Source: Caulobacter sp. SL161 (GTDB lineage Bacteria; Pseudomonadota; Alphaproteobacteria; Caulobacterales; Caulobacteraceae). Taken from it: a DNA stretch of 64,000 bases. Shown one piece after another: positions 9,119-18,451 of the stretch. The notes under the pieces were generated by a model. That model did not search any database. It was not told where the DNA came from and saw only the letters and a program-made list of their open reading frames with translations. The stretch is from positions 744,001-808,000 of the forward strand of contig NZ_JAPPRA010000001.1 in assembly GCF_026672375.1 (NCBI RefSeq), in the 5' to 3' direction. The position numbers were made by a program, and so were the translations under genes. Every line of letters begins with the position of its first letter. Position 1 is the stretch's first letter.

Positions 9119-9705
9119 AGGGCTTCACCCTGATCGAGATGATGGTGGCGCTGCTGATCTTCGCGCTGATCACCGCCGCCGGCGTGGCGGTGATGAGTTC
9201 GACGCTCAACAACCAGACCGCCGTCCGGGTGCGCGTGGAACGCTATGCCGAGCTGCAGCGCATGCGGGCCGTCGTCAAGGCGGACCTCTCGCAGGCGGCC
9301 ACGCGCCGGACGCGCGGCGAGGACGGCCTGCCATCGATGACCGCCTTAGCGAGGGTCAGCCCCTGGGCCGCCGCCGGGCCTTTGCTGGCCTTTACCCGGC
9401 GCGGCTATGAGAATCCCGACCAGGCTCCGCGCGCCTCGCTGCAGTATGTCGAGTACGCCCTGGTCGAGGGCCGCCTAGAGCGCCGCGCGCGTCCCGCCCT
9501 GGACGGCGCGCGCCTCGGCCCAGCCCAGGTGCTGATGACCGACGTCGAAAGCATTCAGTCCGCCTATCTGCTGGACGGGGTATGGCGTCCGACCTGGCGC
9601 GGCGAGCCCACGTCCGACATTCCGAGCGCCGTGCGCCTGACCATGAAGCTCAATGATCTGGGCGAGATCGATCAGCTGTTCCTTACCTCGGGAGAGGGGC
9701 GATGA
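9115..9705 (+). CDS. gspJ: Type II secretion minor pseudopilin GspJ
   Basis: Minor pseudopilin of the tip complex, 196 residues. It starts MKG|FTLIEMMVALLIFALITAAGV, so the leader is only three residues. The body has LQRMRAVVKADLSQAA and the family's ALVEGRLERRARPALDG strand region. The ATGA junctions on both sides place it firmly between gspI and gspK. Confidence 0.93.
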   Translation: MKGFTLIEMMVALLIFALITAAGVAVMSSTLNNQTAVRVRVERYAELQRMRAVVKADLSQAATRRTRGEDGLPSMTALARVSPWAAAGPLLAFTRRGYENPDQAPRASLQYVEYALVEGRLERRARPALDGARLGPAQVLMTDVESIQSAYLLDGVWRPTWRGEPTSDIPSAVRLTMKLNDLGEIDQLFLTSGEGR

Positions 9706-10676
9706 GGCGCGAGCACGAGAAGGGCGCGGCGCTGCTGACCGTCATGCTGATGGTCGCGGTGATCTCGGTGATCGCGGTCGGCGTCCTGGACGATATCCGG
9801 TTCGGCGTCCGCCGCACGCTCAATGCGCGCATCGCCAGCCAGGCCCAGTGGTACGCCTTGGGGGCCGAGCAACTGGCGCGCACGCGCATCGCCCAGCTGA
9901 TGGATCGCGAGCCGAACAAGACCACCCTGGAGGGGGGATGGAACGGACGGGTGATTTCGTTCCCGATCGAGCAGGGCCGCATGGAGGCCAGGCTCACCGA
10001 CGCCACCGGCTGCTTCAATCTCAACAGCGTCGTCGAGGCCAATCAGGGCGAGCCTTTCCGGCGGCGGGAGCTCAGCGTCCGACAGTTCACGACCCTGCTG
10101 TCCCTGGTCGGGGTCTCCAACGGGCCAGAGCTTGCGGAAAATCTCGCCGACTGGATGGATAGCAACGACGTGGGCCGCGCCGAGGCCGAGGACCCCGGCT
10201 ACGCGCAGCTGGCCCAGCCCTACCGCACCGCCGGCGGCCCATTGGCCGAGGTGAGCGAGCTGCGGGCCATCCGGGGCTTCACGCCGAGCGTCTACGCCGC
10301 GCTCCGGCCCTATGTCTGCGCCCTACCGACGACCGACCTGTCGCCGATCAACGTGAACACCTTGCCGCCCGAACGCGCCCTGCTGCTCACAGCGCTGACC
10401 GAGGGACGGATCGGTCGCGAGACGGCGGCCCGCGTGTTGTCCGGCCGCCCCGCCAACGGCTGGCCCGACGCCCAGGCGTTCTGGGGGCAGCAAGCGCTCG
10501 TGGCCACGCCGCCCGGCGACGTGGTGCGTGACCAGATCAAGTTCCGGACCCGCTTTTTCGCCTTGGACAGCCAGATTGTCTTCGCCGACATGCCGGTGTT
10601 CATGACCGCCCTTTTCGAAACGCCGTCGGCGAGCAAGGTGATCCTGGCTGCGCGACGTTGGACCCCCGAAGAATGA
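9702..10676 (+). CDS. gspK: Type II secretion minor pseudopilin GspK
   Basis: Largest minor pseudopilin, which caps the pseudopilus tip. The 324 residues begin with a basic stretch and an atypical prepilin hydrophobic segment (EKGAALLTVMLMVAVISVIAVGV). As usual for GspK, the +5 Glu is lacking. The globular domain has DATGCFNLNSV, ENLADWMDSND and PINVNTLPPERALLLTAL, characteristic of the family's SAM-like insert. It overlaps both neighbours by ATGA. Confidence 0.95.
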   Translation: MRREHEKGAALLTVMLMVAVISVIAVGVLDDIRFGVRRTLNARIASQAQWYALGAEQLARTRIAQLMDREPNKTTLEGGWNGRVISFPIEQGRMEARLTDATGCFNLNSVVEANQGEPFRRRELSVRQFTTLLSLVGVSNGPELAENLADWMDSNDVGRAEAEDPGYAQLAQPYRTAGGPLAEVSELRAIRGFTPSVYAALRPYVCALPTTDLSPINVNTLPPERALLLTALTEGRIGRETAARVLSGRPANGWPDAQAFWGQQALVATPPGDVVRDQIKFRTRFFALDSQIVFADMPVFMTALFETPSASKVILAARRWTPEE

Positions 10677-11764
10677 CCTTGCTCAGCCTTCTGATCCTGC
10701 CGGCCGCACCCGACGAGCCGGCGCAACTGCTTCAGGACTATGGCCTGTCGGTCACACGGCGGGCCTTGGCGCCCGACGAGCGGCTCGACGAGGCCGGCGC
10801 GGTGATCCTGGTCGCGCCGGGGGAGGACGTCGTGGCGCGCTGGATGGACCTGCCGATGGGCAGCGCCGCCCAGGCGCGATCGGCCGCCGCCTTCCGCCTC
10901 GAGGACGAGGTGGCGCTGGGCGCCGAGGATCTGCACATCGCCGTCGGCGAGGCCGACGCCGCCGGTCGAACCCTGGTGCTATGGACGGCCCGAGACAAGC
11001 TGCAGGCCTGGCTGGACATGGCCCAGACCCATGGCCTCGCGCCCCAGGCGGTGATCCCAGACTACCTGCTCCTGCCCGAGGCTGAAGATGGCGTTCTGAC
11101 GGTCGGACGACTGGGCGCGCGTCTGGCGCTGCGGGAGCCCGGCAAGGCGCTGAGCGCGGATGCGGATCTGGCCGCGCTCTTGTTCGAAAATCGCGAGCAT
11201 CGCTACCTCGCCGGCAAGGAGCTCGACGCCCAGCTGATCGCCGGGGCGCGCGCCCCTGTGATCAACCTGCTGCAGGGGCGCTTCGCCGTGCGGACCGCAG
11301 GCGGGCGAGGAGGCCTCCGGCGGCTGGCGATCCTGACGGCGGCGGCGGTGCTCTCGCCCTTGCTATTGATGATCGCCCAGATCGCCCATGATCAATGGAC
11401 GGCGCGCGCCCTGGAGCGCCAAGCGACCAAGCTGGCGGTGTCTTTGGCTCCCCAAGCGTCGCGTTATGAGGATGCGGTGGGCTACGCCCTTTCCCGTCTG
11501 GCGGCCAGCCAGAGCGGTCAGGGTTTCGGCGATCTGTCGGCGAGCTATCTGAGCATGGTCGAGTCGACCCCGGGGGTGACCTTGGACACCCTGGTCTATG
11601 GCGAGGAGGGCGCGATCCGGTCGACCATCGTCTACAACAACTATTCGGACATGGATCAGCTGCGTCTGGGGGCCAAGCGCCTCGGGCTGGAACTGACCGA
11701 GCAAAGCACCGCCAGCGAGGGCGGGCGGATCAGCAGCGATCTCATCATCAGGAGAAAGCCATGA
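10673..11764 (+). CDS. gspL: Type II secretion inner membrane protein GspL
   Basis: Bitopic inner membrane protein that recruits GspE to the platform through an actin-like cytoplasmic domain. The residues before the membrane segment (about 220-240, LRRLAILTAAAVLSPLLLMIAQI) form the cytoplasmic part. The periplasmic tail carries a ferredoxin-like domain. I place the start at the ATG that overlaps the gspK stop (ATGA), giving 363 residues. A TTG 15 bases upstream is possible but less consistent with the operon's junction style. It overlaps gspM by ATGA. Confidence 0.92.
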   Translation: MTLLSLLILPAAPDEPAQLLQDYGLSVTRRALAPDERLDEAGAVILVAPGEDVVARWMDLPMGSAAQARSAAAFRLEDEVALGAEDLHIAVGEADAAGRTLVLWTARDKLQAWLDMAQTHGLAPQAVIPDYLLLPEAEDGVLTVGRLGARLALREPGKALSADADLAALLFENREHRYLAGKELDAQLIAGARAPVINLLQGRFAVRTAGGRGGLRRLAILTAAAVLSPLLLMIAQIAHDQWTARALERQATKLAVSLAPQASRYEDAVGYALSRLAASQSGQGFGDLSASYLSMVESTPGVTLDTLVYGEEGAIRSTIVYNNYSDMDQLRLGAKRLGLELTEQSTASEGGRISSDLIIRRKP

Positions 11765-12237
11765 ACGGACGACTTGAGGCCGCCCGTCTCTGGTGGACCG
11801 GGCGCACAGGGCGCGAGCAGGTGCTGCTGGCGGTGATGGTTGCCGCGCTGGTTCTGGTGATCGGCTGGTATGGCGTCGCCACGCCGCTGTGGTCGGCCGC
11901 GAAGACCGCGCAGGTCCGGGTGGACAAAGCGGCCACGCAGCTGGCGACCCTGCGCGGTCTCGCCGCCTGGGCCAGCCGCGCCACGGCTGGCGGCGCTGCG
12001 CCCCAGGCGGTGGTCGAGGCCGCCGCCAGCCGGGTGGGCCTGCCGATTGCGCGCCATCGCCAGGACGCCAATGGGCGCTTCACCATCTGGATCGCCGCCA
12101 TCGATTCCAAGATCCTTCTGCCGTGGACCGCGGGTCTGGAGCGTGAGGGAGCCGTCAAGGTCACCGACTTCACCGCTTCTCGTCTCGACAACGGCCTGAT
12201 CGAGGCCGAGATCACCTTCGCGCGCGCCGCCCCATGA
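11761..12237 (+). CDS. gspM: Type II secretion inner membrane protein GspM
   Basis: Small bitopic platform protein that partners GspL. The 158 residues have one membrane span near 20-42 (VLLAVMVAALVLVIGWYGVATPLW) preceded by a short basic cytoplasmic end. A periplasmic coiled/ferredoxin-like domain follows. The sequence of this family is poorly conserved, so the assignment relies on topology and position between gspL and gspN. ATGA overlaps occur at both ends. Confidence 0.9.
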   Translation: MNGRLEAARLWWTGRTGREQVLLAVMVAALVLVIGWYGVATPLWSAAKTAQVRVDKAATQLATLRGLAAWASRATAGGAAPQAVVEAAASRVGLPIARHRQDANGRFTIWIAAIDSKILLPWTAGLEREGAVKVTDFTASRLDNGLIEAEITFARAAP

Positions 12238-12950
12238 GCCATCGCCTTCTCCTGGTGATCCTGGTGATCGCCACCCTCGTGATGACCGTCGTCTTCGCGC
12301 CGATGCGTGTTCTGACCAAGGACCTGGCTGGGTCTTCGGCCGTGGGTGCGGCCGGCGTGAGCGGGGTGGTCTGGGCCGGTCGCCTGAAAGACGTCACGCT
12401 GGCCGGCGCGCCGATCGGCAGCTGGAAGGGCGGGCTCGATCCGCTGTCCTTGCTCACCGGTCAGGTCCGTATGGGTCTGCGGCACGACAAGACCGGCTCG
12501 GACCAGCGCGCAGTCCTCTGGCTGGCGGGGCGCGACCGGGGCGTCGAGCGGCTCAACCTCCGCACCGGCCTGGACCTGGCGGTTATCGGCTTGCCGCTCA
12601 GCGGCGATGTGGCGTTCCGCGACGCCACGGCGGTGTTCCGGAAGGGGCGTTGCGCGCGGGCGGGCGGCGAGATCCGGCTGCGCCTGATCGGCGATGGGCC
12701 CCTGCGCGGCAGCGTGCTCAGCGGGGTGTCGGCGTGTCGCGCCGACAGCTGGTTGGCGACTCTGAGCGGCAAGGCCGGCGCAGCCGATCTGACACTGGTC
12801 GGTCGTGTGGAAGGCGATGGCCGCTACCAGCTGGAGATGTCGGCGGCGACGACCGATCCGGATCTGATCCAGGCGCTCGTCGCCGGTGGCTTCACGCGGG
12901 ATGCGACGGGCGCGCGCCGCACGGTCGCCGGTCGGCTGACGTCGCGCTAG
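12234..12950 (+). CDS. gspN: Type II secretion protein GspN
   Basis: Last gene of the + strand T2SS operon, 238 residues. It has an N-terminal signal anchor (about 3-21, LLLVILVIATLVMTVVFA). The periplasmic domain has the GspN pattern (GVSGVVWAGRLKDVTLAGAPIGSWKGGLDPLSLLTGQV). Its role is poorly defined, and it is absent from many systems. Its TAG stop forms the first bases of a palindromic repeat. Confidence 0.88.
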   Translation: MSHRLLLVILVIATLVMTVVFAPMRVLTKDLAGSSAVGAAGVSGVVWAGRLKDVTLAGAPIGSWKGGLDPLSLLTGQVRMGLRHDKTGSDQRAVLWLAGRDRGVERLNLRTGLDLAVIGLPLSGDVAFRDATAVFRKGRCARAGGEIRLRLIGDGPLRGSVLSGVSACRADSWLATLSGKAGAADLTLVGRVEGDGRYQLEMSAATTDPDLIQALVAGGFTRDATGARRTVAGRLTSR

Positions 12951-13027
12951 AGCATTTTCCGACGAAGTGGATCCGGTTCGTCGTCAGAAAATGCGTTGAT
13001 ATAAAGAGCTAGAGTGTTTTCCGATGC
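12948..13027. repeat. TAGAGC palindromic element after gspN
   Basis: Starts at the gspN stop codon (TAGAGC). An imperfect stem pairs GCATTTTCCGACGAA (from 12952) with TTCGTCGTCAGAAAATGC (ending 12994), around a core containing GGATCCGG. A related half-copy (TAGAGTGTTTTCCGA) follows at about 13010. Dispersed palindromes of this style are frequent in alphaproteobacterial genomes. It lies between convergent gspN and gspO, so it may also act as a bidirectional terminator. Confidence 0.75.
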
Positions 13028-13059
13028 GTTCGCAAGCGGCGATCGGATCGAAAGGGGCC

Positions 13060-13911
13060 CTAGGTCAGTAGAGCGTGCAGCGGACCCCAGAGCCAGGTCA
13101 GCCAGGCGCCGATCGCCAGGAAGGCGCCAAACGGAAGTTGCTGATCGCCTGAGAAGCGGCGACGGACGAGGGTCTGGGCGATCGCCACGCTCAGGCCTGC
13201 GACACACGCCCAGACCAGCACCGACGGCAGGCCTTGCCACCCCACCCAGGCCCCGATCGCGCCGAGCAGGCGCGGATCGCCGCCGCCCATGCCGTCAAAT
13301 CCCCGGACCGTCTTGTAGAGCCAGGCGATCAGGGCGAGGCCGCCAAAGCCGACAGCCGCGCCGACCAACGGCGTCCAGACCGGGGCCTCGCCGATCGCGA
13401 GCGTTGCGATGACGCCCAGGGCGCCGAAGGGCAGGGTCAGCCTGTCGGGAAGCCACAGATGCTCGGTGTCGATCGTGGCGATCAGCAACAACGACCAGCC
13501 CATCAGGGCGGTCAGCAGGATCATGCCGCCCGAAAAGGCCAGCACACTCCAGAGAGCGATCACCAGGCACCCGCCTTCAAGGAGAGGGTAGCGCCTGGGG
13601 ATGGCCGTCCCGCAGGTCCTGCATCGTCCGCGCAGCACAAGAAAGCTGACCAGCGGAACCAGATCCACGACACCGAGCCGACGCTTGCATGTGTCGCACG
13701 CTGACCTCGACATCGCCCAGGGCCGGTCCGCCGGCAGGCGAAGCGTCAGCAGTCCGATGAAGCTGCCGACGAAGGGCGCAAGGATCAGCGCCGAAACGGC
13801 CCAAAGGTGGTCGATGGTCAAGAGCGGCTCGTGTGGGGTTGGAGGAGCCTTGGCCCAAAGCCGCCCCAACGACAATCGCCTAAGCGATGCGAGGCCCAAT
13901 TTTCGTCGCAT
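13060..13911 (-). CDS. gspO: Prepilin leader peptidase/N-methyltransferase GspO
   Basis: Bifunctional membrane aspartyl protease that cleaves prepilin leaders and N-methylates the new N-terminus. It is predicted to process GspG, H, I, J and K. It shows the cytoplasmic zinc-binding pair CDTC and CRTC, several membrane helices, and both catalytic Asp regions (IDTEHLWLPD and GMGGGDPRLL). The 283-residue length fits the family. The start is uncertain: the ATG at 13911 gives about 30 extra basic residues, while a TTG at 13821 (TIDHLWAVSALIL) would start at the first membrane helix. It is convergent with the T2SS operon, unlike the usual co-directional layout. Confidence 0.93.
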   Translation of the reverse strand: MRRKLGLASLRRLSLGRLWAKAPPTPHEPLLTIDHLWAVSALILAPFVGSFIGLLTLRLPADRPWAMSRSACDTCKRRLGVVDLVPLVSFLVLRGRCRTCGTAIPRRYPLLEGGCLVIALWSVLAFSGGMILLTALMGWSLLLIATIDTEHLWLPDRLTLPFGALGVIATLAIGEAPVWTPLVGAAVGFGGLALIAWLYKTVRGFDGMGGGDPRLLGAIGAWVGWQGLPSVLVWACVAGLSVAIAQTLVRRRFSGDQQLPFGAFLAIGAWLTWLWGPLHALLT

Positions 13912-14049
13912 CGGGATTGGGAGTCACGCAGGGTTGGCTGACTCGAAGGCCCTGCCCGCCGATCACTCGCGGCCGGGTCATGGGGCTGTTCGCGCGCGCC
14001 ACCCATGCCCGGCCGATAGCCTATGATCCCCCGGCAGGGCCGGGGCCTG

Positions 14050-14098
14050 GAGCCGTCTGGTCTGGATGGAGCTCTCCAAACCAGATCAAGAGGCTCTA
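14050..14098. repeat. TAGAGC palindromic element at TonB receptor stop
   Basis: Reading the minus strand, it begins with the receptor's TAG stop (TAGAGCC) and closes with GGCTC at 14050-14054. The inner stem pairs TCTGGTTTGGA with TCCAGACCAGA, with one mismatch, around AGAGCTCC. It has the same design as the elements at 12948 and 53877: the stop codon supplies the first bases of the palindrome. Confidence 0.65.
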
Positions 14099-16579
14099 GA
14101 ACGCCGCCCGCAGGGTGACGCCCCAGGTGCGCGGATCCCCCGGCTGACCGGCGATCAGGCCGGTGTTGCTGGGGCCCACGGCCAGGAACTCGAAATAGTT
14201 CTCGTCGAAGGCGTTGCGCACCCAGCCATAGAGATTGAGGCCCTCGGGCGTGCGGAAGCCGGCCCGGAAGTTGGCGATCGCATAGCCGTCGACCCAGGTG
14301 TAGATCGAGGGCGACGGATTGGACGAGAACTTGCTGCGATAGCTGCCGTCATAGCCGACATAGAACTCGCCGGTCTTGCCCAGGAAGTCGCCCGGAACAT
14401 TGGCCTCGACGCCCAGGGCCACGCTCCACTTCGAGACGCCCGGCAGCCGCTGACCCGAAACGTCGCAGTTGGCGGGGCTGAGCGCGCCCGCCACGCCGGC
14501 CGCGCCCGGAACCTGGGTTCCGGTCGCCACCGTGCCGCCCGACAGTTCCGGCGGGCAGGGCGCGTCGACGAAGCGCACATACTTGGCGTCGGTGTAGGCG
14601 GCGTTCAGGTAGGTCGAGAAGCGGGCGTTGGGCCGATAGGCCGAGTCCAGCTCCACGCCTTGCGTGCGCACCTTGCCGGCGTTGGCCAGATAGCCGCGCA
14701 GCACGCCCAGCTGGCCGTTGCTCACCGTGGCCTGGTAGTTCTTGATGTCGCTGCGGAAGACCGCGAGGTTGGCCGTCAGGGTGCGGTCCAGCCACTGGGT
14801 CTTCAGGCCGCCTTCGAAGTGATTGATGTCCTCGGGCTTGATCGCGCCTGCGGCCTCGATCGGCTTGCCCGCCGCATCCGTCGGCAGGCCGTTCTGGTTG
14901 ATGCCGCCGGTCTTGAAGCTCTTGGCGTAGGTGGCGTAGGCCAACACATCGCGATCCAGCTGATAGCTGGCCGACAGGTCGTAGGTGAAGTTCCAGTCGT
15001 CGAAGCTGGGGGCGCTGACCTGCGGGGTGTAGACCGCCAGCTGGGCGGCGCGGCGCGCGCCGGTGTCGGTGAGCAGCACGGGCACGCCCTGGCCGTCGAT
15101 CACCCTGCGCTCATAGAAGCCCGACTTCTCGTCGTAGTTCAGGCGCGCACCGGGTGTCAGGGTAAAGGCGTCGGTGAGCTTCCAGCTCAGCTGGCCGAAC
15201 ACCGCAAAGCTCGTGCTCTTCAGCCACTGGGTGTTGAGCGCCGTCAGGCCCGCCAGGACGCTCGGGTCATTGGACAGGGCGTTGCTGGGATTGATGTTCC
15301 AGCGGCTGGCGTTGACGCCCTGCTGCTCGGTGCCCTGAGTGTCGATGCGCTGGTGGAAGGCGAAGGCGCCGACCACCAGGTCATGAGAGTCCCAGGACCG
15401 GTTGAAGCGCAGTTCCTGGCTATACTGGTCCTGCTGCGAGGGATTTTGCGACTTGGCCACGATCGACAGGCCCAGGAAATCGCGGTCGTGCTGCGGCTTC
15501 CAGTCCCAGAATCGCCAGGCTGTGACCGAGGTCAGGGTCCCGCCCGCAACGTTCCAGGCCACCTTGGCCGAGGCGCCGCCGACCTTGTTGCCGGCGTTGA
15601 GCTCGGCGTCGACGTCCGTGACGCGGTCGAAGGCGTTGGTGCTGGGGACCGCATAGCCCAGGGCGGAGGTCAGGGCCGCGTACTGACGGTTCAGCGCCCG
15701 CTGGGTGGCGCCGGTGCGCACATAGATCTGAGCAAAGCCTTCAGGATCCTGAGCGCTGTAGTCGGCGGCCAGGGTCACGGCCAGGTCTTCACTGGGCTTG
15801 AACAGCAGCTGACCGCGCAGGCCCAGATTGTCCTGCTCGTTGATGTAGCGGCGGCTGGTCACATTGTAGATCGTGCCGCGCCGATGGGTGCTGGAGACCG
15901 CGAAACGGGCGGCGAGCTTGTCGCTCAGCGGTCCCGAGATGGCCGCCTTGGCCTGCTTGTAGTCCAGATTGCCCAGCGACACCTCGGCGTTGGCCTCGAA
16001 GTCGAAGGTCGGCTGGCGGGTGGTGATGTTGATCGCGCCGGCGGTGGTGTTCTTGCCGTACAGCGTGCCCTGCGGACCACGCAGGACCTCGATGCGGTCG
16101 ACGTCCAGGAAGTCGAAGGTCGCAGTGGCGACGCGCGAGTTATAGACGTCGTCGACATAGATGCCGACGCCCTGCTCGAAGCCGTCGCTGGTCAGGCCGA
16201 ACGGCACGCCCAGGCCCCGGATGTTCACCGCCGTGTTGCGGGGGTTGGACGAATAGAACTGCAGGGTCGGCGTCAGCTGCTGCAGACGGCCGACATTGAA
16301 TGATCCCGTCCCGTCCAGGCGATCGCCCCCGACCACCGACACGGCCAGCGGCGCCGACTGCACGGTCTCGGACCGGCGACGGGCCGTGATGGTCAAGGCC
16401 TCGACCGTCGCGCCGGCCACGTTCGAGCCGTCGGCCTCGGCGCTCTCGGAGGCGGTCGCCACGGCGCCTGGGACGGTCGAGCCCTCGGTCACGCCGGCAT
16501 AGGCGCCGCTGGCGCCGCCGCAGAGCAGCGCCGGGATCAGCAAGGCCTTGGTCGCGTCGTTACGCTGGGTGAAAGACAT
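14096..16579 (-). CDS. TonB-dependent outer membrane receptor
   Basis: Complete 827-residue TonB-dependent receptor. A signal peptide covers about residues 1-28 (ending GASGAYA). A TonB-box-like VEALTITARRRSE follows, then a plug (PLAVSVVGGDRL..., VNIRGLGVPF, IEVLRGPQGTLYGKNTTAGAINI) and a barrel ending TLRAAF with a terminal Phe. The plug motif YGKNTTAGAINI is typical of the large sphingomonad/Caulobacter receptor families that take up carbohydrates or aromatics. The substrate is unknown. A clear GAGGGGAC ribosome site precedes the ATG. An imperfect inverted repeat lies about 45-60 bases upstream of the ATG. Confidence 0.95.
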   Translation of the reverse strand: MSFTQRNDATKALLIPALLCGGASGAYAGVTEGSTVPGAVATASESAEADGSNVAGATVEALTITARRRSETVQSAPLAVSVVGGDRLDGTGSFNVGRLQQLTPTLQFYSSNPRNTAVNIRGLGVPFGLTSDGFEQGVGIYVDDVYNSRVATATFDFLDVDRIEVLRGPQGTLYGKNTTAGAINITTRQPTFDFEANAEVSLGNLDYKQAKAAISGPLSDKLAARFAVSSTHRRGTIYNVTSRRYINEQDNLGLRGQLLFKPSEDLAVTLAADYSAQDPEGFAQIYVRTGATQRALNRQYAALTSALGYAVPSTNAFDRVTDVDAELNAGNKVGGASAKVAWNVAGGTLTSVTAWRFWDWKPQHDRDFLGLSIVAKSQNPSQQDQYSQELRFNRSWDSHDLVVGAFAFHQRIDTQGTEQQGVNASRWNINPSNALSNDPSVLAGLTALNTQWLKSTSFAVFGQLSWKLTDAFTLTPGARLNYDEKSGFYERRVIDGQGVPVLLTDTGARRAAQLAVYTPQVSAPSFDDWNFTYDLSASYQLDRDVLAYATYAKSFKTGGINQNGLPTDAAGKPIEAAGAIKPEDINHFEGGLKTQWLDRTLTANLAVFRSDIKNYQATVSNGQLGVLRGYLANAGKVRTQGVELDSAYRPNARFSTYLNAAYTDAKYVRFVDAPCPPELSGGTVATGTQVPGAAGVAGALSPANCDVSGQRLPGVSKWSVALGVEANVPGDFLGKTGEFYVGYDGSYRSKFSSNPSPSIYTWVDGYAIANFRAGFRTPEGLNLYGWVRNAFDENYFEFLAVGPSNTGLIAGQPGDPRTWGVTLRAAF

Positions 16580-16973
16580 GTCCAGTCCCCTCGTTAGAAA
16601 TCCACGGGAACTGATTGCGAGTTAATCCTACAGGAATAATGGGATTTAATTGAGACGGTCGTTAGCTTATCTCGTAACGGTGTTGTCTTTGGTGGCTGCC
16701 GATGGGGCGTCCGTCGCCGGGGCGAACGGGAGCCAAGCAGGGCCGAGCCGCGCTGTCTTCAACGCCGCGATGCGGCGTGGGCGGCCGAAGCCAGAGTCCG
16801 TCGCAGCAGCGGGCTCGTCTCGTCCTGAATGAAGAACGAGGGCCTTCCCTTTTCGGGACTATTCCGGGAAATCGCGTCCCAAACCACCCGACAGGGACGG
16901 CTTGGTTTCCCTCGTCGGTGAACGAGGGCACGCGCCAGGCTAGCGCTGAGAAACCGCTTTTGTTGAGTGAAGC
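16580..16973. other. Gap between TonB receptor and tRNA-Arg
   Basis: 394 bases without a convincing gene. The part next to the receptor is AT-rich and holds the imperfect inverted repeat TTAATCC-TACA-GGAATAA at 16622-16639, a candidate operator. Reading frames across the remainder have no family match or ribosome site that I can recognise. No integrase or repeat of the tRNA end is seen. Confidence 0.5.
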
Positions 16974-17053
<80 letters not shown>

Positions 17054-17134
17054 CGACCTTCCTGGAAACCCAGGAGGCGGGAAGCGGGTCTTAGCCGAAA
17101 GGCGAGGCCGGCGCAAACGGTCTCGCGATCAGGC

Positions 17135-18451
17135 TTATGCCTTTCCCATATAGATGAACCGCAGGACGAACAGGCCGGCCAGCACAAACAGCAGCCAATC
17201 CTTCGGCTTGGCCTTGCCGCGCAGCAGGGTGAGGCCCGCATAGGCGGTGATGCCGAACGCCAGGCCGTTGGCGATCGAGAAGGTCAGCGGGATGGCGATG
17301 ACCGTCAGAAAGGCGGGGATGGCGACACCCGGATCGTCCCAGTCGACGTCGGCCAGGGCTCCGACCATCATCGCGCCGACCACGATCAGGGCCGGCGCGG
17401 TGGCCGCCACGGGGATGGCCTGGACCCAGGGCGCGAAGAACAGGGTCAGCAGGAACAGCACGCCGACCACCACGGCGGTCAGGCCCGTGCGGCCGCCCTC
17501 GGCCACGCCCGAGGCGCTCTCGATATAGCTGACAACGGTCGAGGTTCCGGCCAGCGAGCCGCCGATAGTGGCGATGGAGTCGGCGGTCAGGATGCGGTTG
17601 AGGCGCGGGATCGTGCCGTCGGGCTGGACGAGGCCGGCCTTCTTGGTCACCGCCACCAGCGTGCCGACATTGTCGAACAGATCGACGAACAGAAAGACGA
17701 AGATCACCTCGGCCAGCGCCATCCCGAACGCCCCGTTCAGGTGCAGGGCGGCGGGGATGTCGAGCTTGAAGGCCGTGGCGGTCAGGGCCGCCAGGCCGTA
17801 GTCGCCAGGGGCGATCTTGGCCAGGCCCAGCGCCCAGGCCACGCCGGCGGCGACGAGGATGCCGATCAGGATGGCGCCCTTGACCCGCCAGGCCATCAGG
17901 GCGCCCATCACCAGGAGGCCCAGGATCGCCAGCACCGCCGTGGGCTTGGTCAGATCACCAAGAGCCACGGTCGTGGCGGGATCGGCGACGATGATGCCGG
18001 CTTCCTTCAGGCCGATGAAGGCGATGAACAGCCCCACCCCGGCGGCGACGGCCGAGAACAGCGGGCGGGGAATGGCGCCGACGATCAGCTGGCGGATGCC
18101 GGCGACCGTCAGGATCAGGAACGCCACGCCCGACAGGAACACACAGCCCAGCGCCGTCTCCCAAGGCAGGCCCATGCCCTTGACGACCGTGAAGGTGAAA
18201 TAGGCGTTGAGGCCCATGCCCGGCGCCAGTGCGATCGGGTAGTTGGCGATCAGGCCCATCAGGATGCTGCCCAGACCCGCGGCCAGGCAGGTGGCGGCGG
18301 CGACGGCGGCGATCGGCATGCCGGCCTGGCCCAGGATCGCCGGATTGACGATCACGATATAGGCCATGGTCAGGAAGGTGGTGACGCCGGCCAGCACCTC
18401 GGTGCGCACCGAGGTTCCCTGCTCCGATAGCTTGAAGATCCTGTCGATCAT
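17135..18451 (-). CDS. NCS2/AzgA-type purine base permease
   Basis: Inner membrane transporter of the NCS2 family, AzgA/GhxP-like branch, which imports adenine, guanine or hypoxanthine with protons. The 438 residues have about 12-13 hydrophobic spans. Family features visible are MIDRIFKLSEQGTSVRTEVLAGVTTFLTMAYIV near the start, APGMGLNAYFTF, and the segment SLAGTSTVVSYIESASGVAEGGRTGLTA. The start overlaps the stop of the upstream NUP-family gene (ATGA), so the two are co-translated. Confidence 0.93.
   Translation of the reverse strand: MIDRIFKLSEQGTSVRTEVLAGVTTFLTMAYIVIVNPAILGQAGMPIAAVAAATCLAAGLGSILMGLIANYPIALAPGMGLNAYFTFTVVKGMGLPWETALGCVFLSGVAFLILTVAGIRQLIVGAIPRPLFSAVAAGVGLFIAFIGLKEAGIIVADPATTVALGDLTKPTAVLAILGLLVMGALMAWRVKGAILIGILVAAGVAWALGLAKIAPGDYGLAALTATAFKLDIPAALHLNGAFGMALAEVIFVFLFVDLFDNVGTLVAVTKKAGLVQPDGTIPRLNRILTADSIATIGGSLAGTSTVVSYIESASGVAEGGRTGLTAVVVGVLFLLTLFFAPWVQAIPVAATAPALIVVGAMMVGALADVDWDDPGVAIPAFLTVIAIPLTFSIANGLAFGITAYAGLTLLRGKAKPKDWLLFVLAGLFVLRFIYMGKA

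Noticed and set aside
13912-14049. Possible small RNA in the gap between gspO and the TonB receptor
   Set aside because: Only GC-rich hairpins of the kind expected by chance and the palindromic repeat; no promoter or T tract.
14066-16303. 745-codon plus-strand frame opposite the second TonB receptor
   Set aside because: Shadow of the receptor gene; no ribosome site or domain.
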